NCBI RefSeq assembly: GCF_001618955.1
Contig: NZ_LVYV01000001.1
Location: 565,501 to 629,500, forward strand
Direction of reading: 5' to 3'
Source: Tardiphaga robiniae
Lineage (GTDB): Bacteria > Pseudomonadota > Alphaproteobacteria > Rhizobiales > Xanthobacteraceae
Length of the DNA stretch: 64,000 nucleotides
Position numbers and translations under genes: made by a program. Positions 7,765 to 16,249 of the stretch are shown piece by piece. Positions within the stretch are counted from its first letter, which is position 1; each line of letters opens with the position of its first letter. The notes beneath the pieces were generated by a model that ran no database searches, was not told the origin of the DNA, and worked only from the letters and a program-made list of their open reading frames with translations.

Positions 7765-10142
7765 GCGGCCGGCCTTTCTGCGTCGCGCGCGGCGAGGATG
7801 CCTTGCAGCACGCGGCGCGGCGTGATCGGCGACTGCAGCATCTCGACGCCGAGACTGCGCAGTGCATCGTTGACCGCATTGCCGATCGCCGCCGGCGGCG
7901 CAATCGCCCCGCCCTCGCCGATGCCCTTGACACCAAACTTGGTGTAAGGCGACGGCGTTTCCATGTGATCGAGCCACGGCGCCGGCACTTCGGTCGGACC
8001 CGGCAGCAGATAATCAGCAAGCGTCGTATTCAGCGGCTGGCCGGCACGATCGAACGGCATTTCCTCATAGAGCGCCGTGCCGATGCCCTGCGCGAGGCCG
8101 CCATAGATCTGGCCGTCGACGATCATCGGATTGACCAGCACACCGCCGTCCTCGACGATGACATAATCGAGAATTTCCACATCGCCCAAATCAGGATCGA
8201 CGGCGACAGTTACTGCATGCGCGGCATAGCTGAAGGTGCCGCTGTCGCGCTGCGGCTTGTAGCCGGAAGTCGCTTCCAGCCCACCCGGGTCGACATCGCC
8301 CGGCAGATCCTGCGGGCGGCGGTACCAGGTGTGCGCGATTTCCTTCAGCGTGACGCTGCCATTGGGGCCGCGAATTTCGCCGTCCACCAGCACCACGCTG
8401 GCTTCATCGACCTGCAGCAGCTTGGCCCCGATCTTCTTGGCGCGTTCGCCGAGTTCGTGACAGGCGGTCGCCACCGCGCCACCGGCCATCACCATGCAGC
8501 GCGAGCCCCAGGTTCCGGTCGAATACGGCGTCATCGCCGTATCGCCATGCACAACGCGAACTTTTGCGACATCGACGCCAAGCATTTCGAACGCGACCTG
8601 CGACAGCGTCGTCTCAAGGCCCTGCCCGTGCGAGTGCACGCCGACTTTCAGCTCAAGCCCACCATCAGGCGTCAATCGCGCCGTGGCCTGTTCATGTCCG
8701 GGCACCATGGGAATGCCCCAGCCGGAATAGACAGAGGTGCCGTGCGCAGCTTGCTCGCAATAGATCGACAGGCCGACACCGATCAGACGGCCGTCCTTCT
8801 CGCCCTTGCGCTGACGCGCGCGAATGCCGTCGATATCAATCTGCGCGACCGCACGACGTAGTGCTTCGGGATAATCGCCGCTGTCGAAATGCTTCTTGGT
8901 GATGTTGTCGAACGGCATCTGCTCCGGCCGCACCAGATTGCGCAGACGAACGACGCCGGGCTCAAGCCCTGCCTCAGCCGCAACGAGATCGAGCATCAGC
9001 TCCAGCGCAAAACACACGCCCGTACGCGCGACGCCGCGATAGGGGAGGATTGGACATTTGTTGGTCGCCACCGAATAGGTCCGGCAGCGATAGGCCGGCA
9101 TCTGATAGGGCCCGGGCAGGATGCTGACCACCTGCGCCGCCTCGAGGCAGGCGGAGAACGGGTAAGACGAGTAAGCGCCAGAATCGACGGTGGCTTCGCA
9201 ATCGATGCCGCGCAACGTGCCGTCGTGATCGGCATAGACGGTGATCTTGTAGTGATGCTCGCGGCAATTCGCAGCCGCAACCAGATGCTCGCGACGATCC
9301 TCGATCCAGCGCACCGGGAAGCCACGCTTCATGGTCAGCCATGACAGGCAGACTTCTTCGGGCAGCAGGATGCCCTTGTGACCAAAGCCACCGCCGACAT
9401 CCGGCGAAACGATTCTGATCTGTCCTTGATCCATCTCAAGGCAATCAGACAGACCGTTGCGCACAATGTGCGGCATCTGACTGCCCGTATAGAGCGTGAG
9501 CTGATCGAGACGATGATCGAACGTGGCGATGACACCCCGACCTTCGAGCGGCGACATGCATTGCCGCGCGGTCGAGATTTCGCGCGTCACCTTGATCGGT
9601 GCGTCGAGAGCGCTGGAGATATCGAGCTCGAAGAAGCTTTCGAGAAAGACATTGTCGCCCCAGTGCTCATGCACCAGCGGCGAGCCGGGCTCGCGCGCTT
9701 TCAACATGTCGTAGACGGCGGGCAATTCTTCGAGATCGAGCGTAACGGAGGCCGCGATATCCTCGGCCTCCGCACGCGTCGGCGCGACACACATGGCAAC
9801 GAGTTCGCCGACCTGACGAATTTTATCGGTCGCCAGGATCGGCTGGTCGGACGGCTTGAAGCCGGCCAATCCCGTGATCGCACGAATCGGCTTGATGCCG
9901 ACCAGATCGGCCGACGTGAACACCACGTCGCGATAGCGCTCGGGAATATGGATCGCGCGGATTCGCGCATGTGCCAGCGGACTGCGAACGAATGCGACGT
10001 CCTGCAATCCGGCCAGCCTGATATCGCCGACGAATTGCCCGCGCCCGCGCATGAGGCGATCGTCTTCCTTGCGCGGCACGCGCGCGCCGACGCCCTGCTT
10101 TGAAGCAGGCGCGGCAGAAGACAGATCGCGCTCATTGCGCAT
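7761..10142 (-). CDS. Molybdenum hydroxylase large (molybdopterin) subunit
   Basis: Catalytic subunit of 793 residues, typical of the aldehyde oxidase / xanthine dehydrogenase large subunit. The loop at residues 367-373 reads PYRGVAR, of the AYRGAGR type, not the AYRCSFR of true aerobic CO dehydrogenase; so this is not CoxL. The catalytic glutamate motif GIGEGG is at 740-745. The family hydroxylates aldehydes or N-heterocycles using water as oxygen source. The N-terminus at 10142 is preceded by a G-rich ribosome site; an earlier ATG at 10241 would add 33 atypical residues. It lies 40 bases after an amidohydrolase gene and heads the L-M-S subunit order. Substrate unknown; N-heteroaromatics such as nicotinate, xanthine-like or pyridine compounds fit the context. 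Confidence 0.9.
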   Translation of the reverse strand: MRNERDLSSAAPASKQGVGARVPRKEDDRLMRGRGQFVGDIRLAGLQDVAFVRSPLAHARIRAIHIPERYRDVVFTSADLVGIKPIRAITGLAGFKPSDQPILATDKIRQVGELVAMCVAPTRAEAEDIAASVTLDLEELPAVYDMLKAREPGSPLVHEHWGDNVFLESFFELDISSALDAPIKVTREISTARQCMSPLEGRGVIATFDHRLDQLTLYTGSQMPHIVRNGLSDCLEMDQGQIRIVSPDVGGGFGHKGILLPEEVCLSWLTMKRGFPVRWIEDRREHLVAAANCREHHYKITVYADHDGTLRGIDCEATVDSGAYSSYPFSACLEAAQVVSILPGPYQMPAYRCRTYSVATNKCPILPYRGVARTGVCFALELMLDLVAAEAGLEPGVVRLRNLVRPEQMPFDNITKKHFDSGDYPEALRRAVAQIDIDGIRARQRKGEKDGRLIGVGLSIYCEQAAHGTSVYSGWGIPMVPGHEQATARLTPDGGLELKVGVHSHGQGLETTLSQVAFEMLGVDVAKVRVVHGDTAMTPYSTGTWGSRCMVMAGGAVATACHELGERAKKIGAKLLQVDEASVVLVDGEIRGPNGSVTLKEIAHTWYRRPQDLPGDVDPGGLEATSGYKPQRDSGTFSYAAHAVTVAVDPDLGDVEILDYVIVEDGGVLVNPMIVDGQIYGGLAQGIGTALYEEMPFDRAGQPLNTTLADYLLPGPTEVPAPWLDHMETPSPYTKFGVKGIGEGGAIAPPAAIGNAVNDALRSLGVEMLQSPITPRRVLQGILAARDAERPAA

Positions 10143-10182
10143 CGACGAACCCCCAGCGTCTTTCACGAATGTGCGTGGAACC

Positions 10183-11460
10183 TCAGGCCGCAACGGCCTG
10201 AGGCAGGATCGGCGCGATCGGATCGAAGCGGGTGCCGGCACGCAGGCAGAAGGCCGGCTGCAGCAGGCCGTTCGAAATCACCTCGGTATTCTCGTTGTCG
10301 CGCAGGATGTAGCGGCCGGGCTTCTCGACCAGCACCGAGACATCGGCATCCATGCCGACTTTCAGCGAACCGATCTTGTCCGACATGCCTATCATCTTGG
10401 CCGGGTTCGACGTCACCATCGGCACCACCTGCTCCAGCGTCAGGCCGAGCGAAATCATCGAGCTCATCGCCTGCACCAGGCTGAACTTGGCCTGGCCCTT
10501 GAACGGATGGTTCTCGTCGTCCTCGTGTTCATCCGGCGTGCCGGCAGGCGCGGGCACCTCGGTGTTATAGCCATGAATATCGGCGCCGAGCGTGTTCGGC
10601 ACGATACCGGCCGCAATCGCCTTCTTGGCGAGGCGATAGGAGAAGTGGCTGCCATGACCCACGTCGATCTTGAGGCCGCGATCGATCGCCGCCTGGATCA
10701 CTGGATGCACCTCGCCTTCGCGATTGACGAAGCCGCCGGGATGCCGCGTGAACGGATGCGCCAGCACGTCGCCTTCCTTCAGCAGCGGAATCACGCGCTC
10801 CAGAATCGTATCGACGTCCTCGCCATTGGTACCTGACTCCGGCAGCCCCCAAAGCTGACCGAAATGCACATAGACTGGCAGCTCGGCGCGCTTGCCTATT
10901 TCTGCCGCCATTTCCAGCACGCGAATGCCCCAGCGCGCGAAGCCGCCGATTTCAGCATGGGCCTTGATGCCGCGCACCAGATCGCGATTGGCGATCGCCG
11001 ACTTCACGGTGGCGTCGATGTCGACGCCGTCCGGGCTGTAGAGGTTGGGATAGAAGTGACCTTCGAGACCGCCGACCAGATAGGCCGACAGAAACGCGTA
11101 GACCCTCGATTTCGCTGGCTCGGCGATGAAGTGGCGGAAGCCCGGCAGTGTCATGCAGGACGGACCGCCCTGATCGATCAGGGTGGTGACACCGGACTGC
11201 ACGCCGACCATGTCGGGCTGCATGCCGAAACGACCACTGACATACTGAAAGACATGCGCATGAGTATCGATCATGCCCGGCAGCACCAGCTTGCCGGTGA
11301 CATCGACGACGTCCTTCGCGCTGGTCGGCAGAATATCGGACTGCACAGCCGCGATCTTGCCATTGCGGATGGCGACATCCTTGATGCCGTCGATGCCGGC
11401 TGCGGGATCGATAACGCGACCACCGCGCAGCAGCAGGTCGAATGAGGCAGTAACAGACAT
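10183..11460 (-). CDS. Amidohydrolase / deacetylase-family metallohydrolase
   Basis: A 425-residue member of the amidohydrolase superfamily, dihydroorotase/deacetylase-like branch. Visible metal-site elements are the H-x-H in DTHAHVF near residue 67, a lysine in GIKAHAEI near 165, His in VYVHFGQ near 198, His in DVGHGSHF, and Asp in GADIHGYN. Such enzymes hydrolyse cyclic amides, N-acyl amino acids or imides. It is the first gene of the minus-strand cluster; AAGGAGA precedes the ATG at 11460. It faces a MarR gene across a palindromic operator, so it is probably the first gene under that control. Exact substrate unknown. Confidence 0.85.
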   Translation of the reverse strand: MSVTASFDLLLRGGRVIDPAAGIDGIKDVAIRNGKIAAVQSDILPTSAKDVVDVTGKLVLPGMIDTHAHVFQYVSGRFGMQPDMVGVQSGVTTLIDQGGPSCMTLPGFRHFIAEPAKSRVYAFLSAYLVGGLEGHFYPNLYSPDGVDIDATVKSAIANRDLVRGIKAHAEIGGFARWGIRVLEMAAEIGKRAELPVYVHFGQLWGLPESGTNGEDVDTILERVIPLLKEGDVLAHPFTRHPGGFVNREGEVHPVIQAAIDRGLKIDVGHGSHFSYRLAKKAIAAGIVPNTLGADIHGYNTEVPAPAGTPDEHEDDENHPFKGQAKFSLVQAMSSMISLGLTLEQVVPMVTSNPAKMIGMSDKIGSLKVGMDADVSVLVEKPGRYILRDNENTEVISNGLLQPAFCLRAGTRFDPIAPILPQAVAA

Positions 11461-11500
11461 GGCGATCTCCTTACGCTCTGGCGGAATTTAGAGGCCCACC

Positions 11501-11526
11501 AAAATACGAAGCATACTTCGTATTTT
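11501..11526. promoter_or_regulatory. 26-bp perfect palindrome, probable MarR operator
   Basis: Two perfect 11-base arms (aaaatacgaag at 11501-11511, cttcgtatttt at 11516-11526) separated by cata. It lies about 41 bases upstream of the amidohydrolase start and about 96 bases upstream of the divergent MarR gene. Length, AT-rich arms and position are those of a MarR-dimer operator controlling both promoters. Direct observation for the repeat; function inferred. Confidence 0.75.
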
Positions 11527-11621
11527 ACAAAAGCAAAGTCCGTGCCATAAACATTGCGATGCGGTAGTTTTTCAACGCGCTCGCACCATACGAGCAGTAG
11601 CCGACACAAGGAGAGACTGCG

Positions 11622-12116
11622 TTGCCCCAGGCCAAACCGCGCCGTGACAAGCCCGTCCACAAGCCCTGGCCGCTGGCCCAGCGACCGGGATTTTTGATCA
11701 GACGGCTACACCAGATCCATGTCGCGCTGTTCCAGGAAGCCTGCAGTGCCTTCGAGATGACGCCACTCCAATACAGCCTGCTGTCCGCATTGGCGGCGCG
11801 CGGAACGGCCGATCAAACCAGCTTAGCTGCTGATATTGCTCTGGATCGCACGACGACGACGGGCGCGCTGAAGCGACTCGAAGCACGCAGGCTGGTCGAG
11901 CGTCCGGTCAGCGACGACGACCGCCGCGCCCGCATCTGCCGGCTCACACCGGCCGGTGCAGCCCTGCTCGACAAGATCGAGACCGCCGCACGCGAGGCGC
12001 ACCGCGCCACGCTCGGCAACCTCACCAAGACGGAACAGACTGCGTTTATTGCCATGATGCAGCGCATTGTCGCAGCGAACAGCAGCCGCGACGGAGCCGC
12101 TGATCTATCGGTTTAA
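11622..12116 (+). CDS. MarR-family transcriptional regulator
   Basis: A 164-residue winged-helix regulator. The middle (MTPLQYSLLSALAARG ... DRTTTTGALKRLEARRLVERPVSDDDRRARICRLTPAG, residues 45-110) shows the MarR helix-turn-helix and the DDRR wing. The start is a TTG at 11622 preceded by AAGGAGAG. It is transcribed away from the amidohydrolase / molybdenum-hydroxylase / liv cluster, with a perfect palindrome in between. MarR proteins usually repress such catabolic operons and are released by an aromatic or acidic ligand; that role is inferred from position. Confidence 0.88.
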   Translation: MPQAKPRRDKPVHKPWPLAQRPGFLIRRLHQIHVALFQEACSAFEMTPLQYSLLSALAARGTADQTSLAADIALDRTTTTGALKRLEARRLVERPVSDDDRRARICRLTPAGAALLDKIETAAREAHRATLGNLTKTEQTAFIAMMQRIVAANSSRDGAADLSV

Positions 12117-12194
12117 AGGTCGCCGAGACGGCTCTTTCCTGATTAGAACGACTATAAATTAATCAACCTGATCGCGGCGCAGGCAGACAATTAT

Positions 12195-12530
12195 TCAGGA
12201 CCGCAGCATCAGCCGTTCATCAGGCGGTGCGATTTCGGTGACGAGATCGCGGATTAGCGCCTTTTTCGGCAGCGGCGCCAGCGTCGTCATTCCCTCTTTG
12301 AGCCGAACCGTGCAGGCGTAATCGACCTTGCCGTCGATCAGCATCATGCATTCCTTGCACGCATTCGCATTGATGCAGGAGAAGCGAAACGCCAGCGAGG
12401 GATCCATGCTGCGCCTGATGGCGCGCAAGCCATCGAGAATGGACTGGCCGTGTTCGAAGGGAATGTCGAACGTGTCCTGATGCGGCGTTGCGCCGAGTGC
12501 GCCGCGCTGAATGCTGAGCGTCGCCTTCAT
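12195..12530 (-). CDS. 2Fe-2S protein related to the SdhB/FrdB N-terminal domain
   Basis: A 111-residue protein with the cluster segment CINANACKEC and a further Cys (YACTV), the layout of the plant-type 2Fe-2S domain in succinate dehydrogenase / fumarate reductase iron-sulfur subunits. The C-terminal half of SdhB, with its 3Fe-4S and 4Fe-4S sites, is missing. The spacing between the first two Cys is five residues rather than the usual four. The ATG at 12530 overlaps the upstream flavoprotein stop by four bases, so the two are translated together; the protein probably serves as its electron donor or acceptor. Confidence 0.75.
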   Translation of the reverse strand: MKATLSIQRGALGATPHQDTFDIPFEHGQSILDGLRAIRRSMDPSLAFRFSCINANACKECMMLIDGKVDYACTVRLKEGMTTLAPLPKKALIRDLVTEIAPPDERLMLRS

Positions 12531-14248
12531 GCGGCAGCCTTTCCGGTGGTGGGCATCACTTTGCGCAGGGTCATGTCGCCATCCGCCATCGCAACAATCT
12601 GGTTGACGCTCCACGCATCGTTCAGACCGAGATGATCATCACGCTGATGCGCGCCGCGGCTTTCGGTGCGCGCGAGTGCCGGCACGGCGACGGACTGCGC
12701 GACGGCGAACATGTTGCGGAGATCGAGCCAGTCCGCCCGCACGGGATCGAAGGCTTCGACCGACGCGAACGGTGTGTCGCCGATATCGGCCTTCAATTGT
12801 GCGATGGCCGATATTGCCGAACGCAATTTCGCATCGGTGCGGAACGGACCGACATCGTCAGCCATTACGGCCTGTAGCTTCACGATAACCGCTGCGGGAT
12901 TTGGCGCATCACGTTTGCTGGCACTGCGCAGCAGATCGATTGCAGATTTCGCCGCATCGGCTGACCACATCGACGCATTCTGCTTCGCGCGTTCCGCAGC
13001 GCTGCGCCCCGCCCGCGCGCCGAACACGAAGGCTTCGGTGATCGCATTGCCTGAGAGCCGGTTGGCGCCATTGGCGCCGCCGACCGCTTCGCCGCAAGCG
13101 AAGAGGCCGGGCACGCCGGTCGCCATCATCTCGTCCACGCGAATGCCGCCCATATGATAATGCGCGATCGGCGCAACCTCGACCGGGCGCTGCGCGAGAT
13201 CGATGCCGTTTTCGGCAAGGCGATCTACCACCGGCCCGAACGCCTTGCGGATCTCGGCTTCCGGCACATGCTGGAAACTGAGATAGGCGCCGCCGGCTGG
13301 GCTACCACGGCCGGCCTCGACTTCCTTGGTGATGGCATAGGTCGCGAGATCACGCGTGAGCTTGTAGGTGCCGTCGCTGCGCGCGTCCTTGGTCGCATAA
13401 TCCGCCTCGAATTCGCGCATCTCGGAGTTCAAGAGCTTGCCGCCGAGCTTGTAGCGGAACGGGTCCCACATGATCGGATCCATGCCGACCAGCCGCGGCG
13501 CGAGATGGCCGATGGGGAAGAACTGCACGAATTCCATGTCGATCAGTTCGGCGCCTGCGCGCAAGGCAAGCGCATAACCGTCGCCGCCCATATTCGATGA
13601 CGCACTGTTGCGGCGATAGAGCCCTGTGAGGCCGCCCGTCGCGATCACCACGGCCTTCGCCGCCAACGTCACCGCTTGCCCCGTCGGCAGATGCAGCGCC
13701 GTGGCGCCGCAGGCTTCGCCATAGCGCAGCGCGATGTCCACGATAGTGAGATCGCCGATACGGCGAATGCCGCTAGCGTTATTGAGCTGCGTGCGCAGCG
13801 TCTTCGACACCGCAGGACCAGTGGAGAGAAAATCCACATAAGCACAGCGCGGCCGATCATGGCCCGGCGCCTGCGCCTGTTTGATATGGCCGTCCTCGCG
13901 CGCCCAGCCGACCTTCCACGCATCCATCTCGCGCAGCCGCTGCGGGCCGTCTTCGCAGAGCAATGCCGCGAGACGCTCGTCGCAGAGCCCGCGACCGGCG
14001 GCGAGCGTGTCGGCGAAATGATGCTCCCAGTGATCCGGCGTCTGCTCGCCCAAGGCGGCTGCGACCGTCATCTGCGCCATGACAGTGGCACCGCCGCGCC
14101 CGATCAGGCTGCGATCGGCGAGAATGACCGACGCGCCACCCTTCGCTGCTTCCAGCGCGGCATACATGCCGGCGCCCCCGGCGCCGATCACGAGAACATC
14201 GGCTTCGAGATGGGCGGGAACCAAAGTATTGGGAGGAGGTGATGTCAT
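12527..14248 (-). CDS. FAD-dependent fumarate reductase / succinate dehydrogenase-like flavoprotein
   Basis: A 573-residue flavoprotein of the SdhA/FrdA/L-aspartate oxidase family. The N-terminal dinucleotide fold has GAGGAGMYAALEA near residue 22; active-site segments HYHMGG and GANRLSGNAITEA lie around residues 370-415; the family ESRGAH motif is near the C-terminus. The SHTxAAxGG segment that carries the covalent FAD histidine in SdhA is replaced by GRGGATVMAQ, so FAD is probably bound without a covalent link. Partner: the 2Fe-2S protein downstream. No membrane anchor genes follow, so the complex looks soluble. The actual substrate (fumarate, another dicarboxylate or an aromatic) cannot be read from sequence. 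Confidence 0.8.
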   Translation of the reverse strand: MTSPPPNTLVPAHLEADVLVIGAGGAGMYAALEAAKGGASVILADRSLIGRGGATVMAQMTVAAALGEQTPDHWEHHFADTLAAGRGLCDERLAALLCEDGPQRLREMDAWKVGWAREDGHIKQAQAPGHDRPRCAYVDFLSTGPAVSKTLRTQLNNASGIRRIGDLTIVDIALRYGEACGATALHLPTGQAVTLAAKAVVIATGGLTGLYRRNSASSNMGGDGYALALRAGAELIDMEFVQFFPIGHLAPRLVGMDPIMWDPFRYKLGGKLLNSEMREFEADYATKDARSDGTYKLTRDLATYAITKEVEAGRGSPAGGAYLSFQHVPEAEIRKAFGPVVDRLAENGIDLAQRPVEVAPIAHYHMGGIRVDEMMATGVPGLFACGEAVGGANGANRLSGNAITEAFVFGARAGRSAAERAKQNASMWSADAAKSAIDLLRSASKRDAPNPAAVIVKLQAVMADDVGPFRTDAKLRSAISAIAQLKADIGDTPFASVEAFDPVRADWLDLRNMFAVAQSVAVPALARTESRGAHQRDDHLGLNDAWSVNQIVAMADGDMTLRKVMPTTGKAAA

Positions 14249-14321
14249 GATCGGGCGAGTGTCTCTTCAAACGATAGCTTTGTCAGCAACCATCGTGCCA
14301 ACATCACTACCGGGCCGCTTG

Positions 14322-14347
14322 AATGTAAGGCATTTTTGCCTTACATT
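14322..14347. promoter_or_regulatory. 26-bp palindrome upstream of the toxin-antitoxin pair
   Basis: Perfect 11-base arms (aatgtaaggca at 14322-14332, tgccttacatt at 14337-14347) around tttt, ending about 30 bases before the antitoxin ATG. VapB/AbrB-type antitoxins commonly repress their own operon through such sites. It also lies about 75 bases upstream of the divergent flavoprotein gene and could influence that as well. Confidence 0.65.
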
Positions 14348-14376
14348 GCTGGAACCAGTTTCTGCAGGAGGTCGCG

Positions 14377-14628
14377 ATGAGTGTGCTGACGGTCACCGCC
14401 AAGGGACAGGTCACCCTGCGCAAGGACCTGCTCGATCATCTCGGTGTCCAGCCCGGCGAGAAGATCTCGATCGACAAACTCCCGGACGGCCGGATCGAGG
14501 TCAAGGCCGCGCGTCCGACGGGCAAGATTTCTGACGCCTTCGGCTTTTTGAAGAAGAAAGACAGCCCGTCCTTGTCGATCGATGAGATGAACAGGATCGC
14601 TGCGCGTGGCTGGGCTGGCAAACGATGA
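14377..14628 (+). CDS. vapB: AbrB/MazE-fold antitoxin (VapB-type)
   Basis: An 83-residue protein whose first 45 residues form a SpoVT/AbrB swapped-hairpin domain (VTAKGQVTLRKDLLDHLGVQPGEKI). The rest is a toxin-binding tail with SLSIDEMNRIAARGW. GGAGG lies six bases before the ATG. It overlaps the PIN-domain gene by four bases (ATGA), the standard antitoxin-toxin order, and a palindrome upstream is the likely autoregulatory site. Confidence 0.85.
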   Translation: MSVLTVTAKGQVTLRKDLLDHLGVQPGEKISIDKLPDGRIEVKAARPTGKISDAFGFLKKKDSPSLSIDEMNRIAARGWAGKR

Positions 14629-15023
14629 AGATCACGGCCGATACCAATATTCTGGTGCGAGCCGTAACGGGGGATCATGCCTTGCAGAGCAAGGCCGCTC
14701 AATCGGCTCTGGCAAAAGCGGAACTGGTCGCTTTGACGATTCCGACGCTGTGCGAATTGGTCTGGGTGCTATCGCAGGGTTACAAGATTGCGACGCCTGA
14801 CATTTCAGAAACGATCCGACGTCTCGTCAATGGCGACAACGTCACCGTCAATCGGCCCGCCGTCGATGCGGGCCTGGCCATGCTCGATGCCGGCGGAGAT
14901 TTCGCCGACGGCGCAATTGCCTATGAGGGAAGATGGCTCGGCGCAGTGACCTTTCTGTCATTCGACAAGAAGGCCGTGAAGCTGATGAGCGGGCAAGGAG
15001 AGACAGCGCAGCTGCTAGGCTAA
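14625..15023 (+). CDS. vapC: PIN-domain ribonuclease toxin (VapC-type)
   Basis: A 132-residue PIN-domain protein. Acidic metal-binding residues are visible at D6 (TADTN), E44 (LCELVW), D92 and D95 (GDFADGAIA). VapC toxins cleave specific RNAs, often initiator tRNA, and are held inactive by the cognate VapB. It is translationally coupled to the antitoxin. All catalytic acidic residues appear intact, so the pair is probably functional. The RNA target is unknown. Confidence 0.85.
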   Translation: MKITADTNILVRAVTGDHALQSKAAQSALAKAELVALTIPTLCELVWVLSQGYKIATPDISETIRRLVNGDNVTVNRPAVDAGLAMLDAGGDFADGAIAYEGRWLGAVTFLSFDKKAVKLMSGQGETAQLLG

Positions 15024-15042
15024 GCGCTGTGCTCGCCTTTCG

Positions 15043-16206
15043 TCAGATCTCCGTGCGCAGGATCGCCCGCGCCAGCGTCTGTGCACGCGGAACGATACTC
15101 TCGATATCCAGCCACTCCAGATCGGTGTGCACATTGCCGCCGACGGGGCCGAGACCACAGAGCGTAGGCGTGCCCACGCTGGCGGTGAAACCGGAATCTG
15201 CGCAACCACCGGCAAATTCACCGGTCAGCGTGGTGAGACCCGAGTCGACAGCGGCCGCCTGATAGGCCTCGAACATTGCCTTGGCGGCGGCGTCCTGCAC
15301 CAGCGGCAGGAATTCGCCGTTGATGTGCAGTTTCGCCGACGTGCCCGGCACGGTCGACGTCGCGATGATCTTTTCGATGGCGCCCATGATGGTCGCGCGA
15401 TCGGCCGGATCGATGTAACGGAAATCGATCTCACCTTCGGCATGGGGCGCCGTGGTGTTGACCGACTGGCCGCCCGACACCAGGCCGACATTCAGCGTGA
15501 TGCCCTTGTCCATATCGGTCAGTGCATGAATCTGCACGATCTTGTGCGCGAGTTCGCCGATGGCGCTGATGCCGACCGAGAAGTTGTTGCCGGAATGCGC
15601 GGCCTTGCCGAAGACTTCAAAGCGCATGAACACGCCGCCCTTGCGACCAGTGGTGATGTTGCCGGTCGGACGCCCAGGCTCCGAATTATAGACAGCGCGC
15701 GCGGCGCGGCCCTCGCGCTCGATGATCGGCCGTGACGAGCGCGACGCGATCTCTTCATCGCCGGTGATCAGCAGCTTGATCGGACACGGCGCCGCGTCGA
15801 ACTTCTTCAATGCCGCGGCAACGAACACGTTGATGACGACGCCAGCCTTCATGTCGGCAACGCCCGGACCATGGGCAAGATTGCCCTTGATGGTGAAGGG
15901 ACGCTTGGCGACTTCGCCTTTCGGAAACACCGTATCGCGATGGCCCATCAGCAGGACTGGCTTTTCGTTGCTGCCCGGCTTGCTGATCAGTCCATGCACC
16001 GCATCGCCATAGACATCATGCGGCTCGCGCCAGGTTTCGATGCCGTATTCGGCGAAGTGCTGTTCGAAACGAGCGCCGACGGCATCAACGCCTTCCTTGT
16101 CGAAGGAGCCGGAATCGATGTTCACGACGTCGCGGAGCAGGTCGATCATTGGCTGCTTTTGCGAGGCCAGCCAATCAATGATCTTGGTTTCCGTAGTATT
16201 CGACAT
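15043..16206 (-). CDS. M20-family metallopeptidase (glutamate carboxypeptidase-like)
   Basis: A 387-residue zinc peptidase of family M20, close in pattern to carboxypeptidase G2. Metal-site elements: GHRDTVF (His) near 97, GVADMKAG (bridging Asp) near 123, TGDEEI (catalytic and metal Glu) near 158, SEPGRP (metal residue) near 180, and a C-terminal His in GGNVHTDLEW. The dimerisation domain lies between. The ATG at 16206 with GAAGGA upstream is preferred over a start 25 codons earlier. It lies 43 bases after a GMC oxidoreductase on the same strand, so the two probably form an operon. Family confident, substrate unknown. Confidence 0.87.
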   Translation of the reverse strand: MSNTTETKIIDWLASQKQPMIDLLRDVVNIDSGSFDKEGVDAVGARFEQHFAEYGIETWREPHDVYGDAVHGLISKPGSNEKPVLLMGHRDTVFPKGEVAKRPFTIKGNLAHGPGVADMKAGVVINVFVAAALKKFDAAPCPIKLLITGDEEIASRSSRPIIEREGRAARAVYNSEPGRPTGNITTGRKGGVFMRFEVFGKAAHSGNNFSVGISAIGELAHKIVQIHALTDMDKGITLNVGLVSGGQSVNTTAPHAEGEIDFRYIDPADRATIMGAIEKIIATSTVPGTSAKLHINGEFLPLVQDAAAKAMFEAYQAAAVDSGLTTLTGEFAGGCADSGFTASVGTPTLCGLGPVGGNVHTDLEWLDIESIVPRAQTLARAILRTEI

Positions 16207-16249
16207 GAATTGTCCTTCGGTCACTCTTGAGCGCTTGCGTCGCGCGTTG

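Noticed and set aside
7761-10142. Aerobic CO dehydrogenase large subunit (CoxL)
   Set aside because: The active-site loop reads PYRGVAR, not AYRCSFR, so a general Mo hydroxylase is the better call despite the CoxG-like domain next door.
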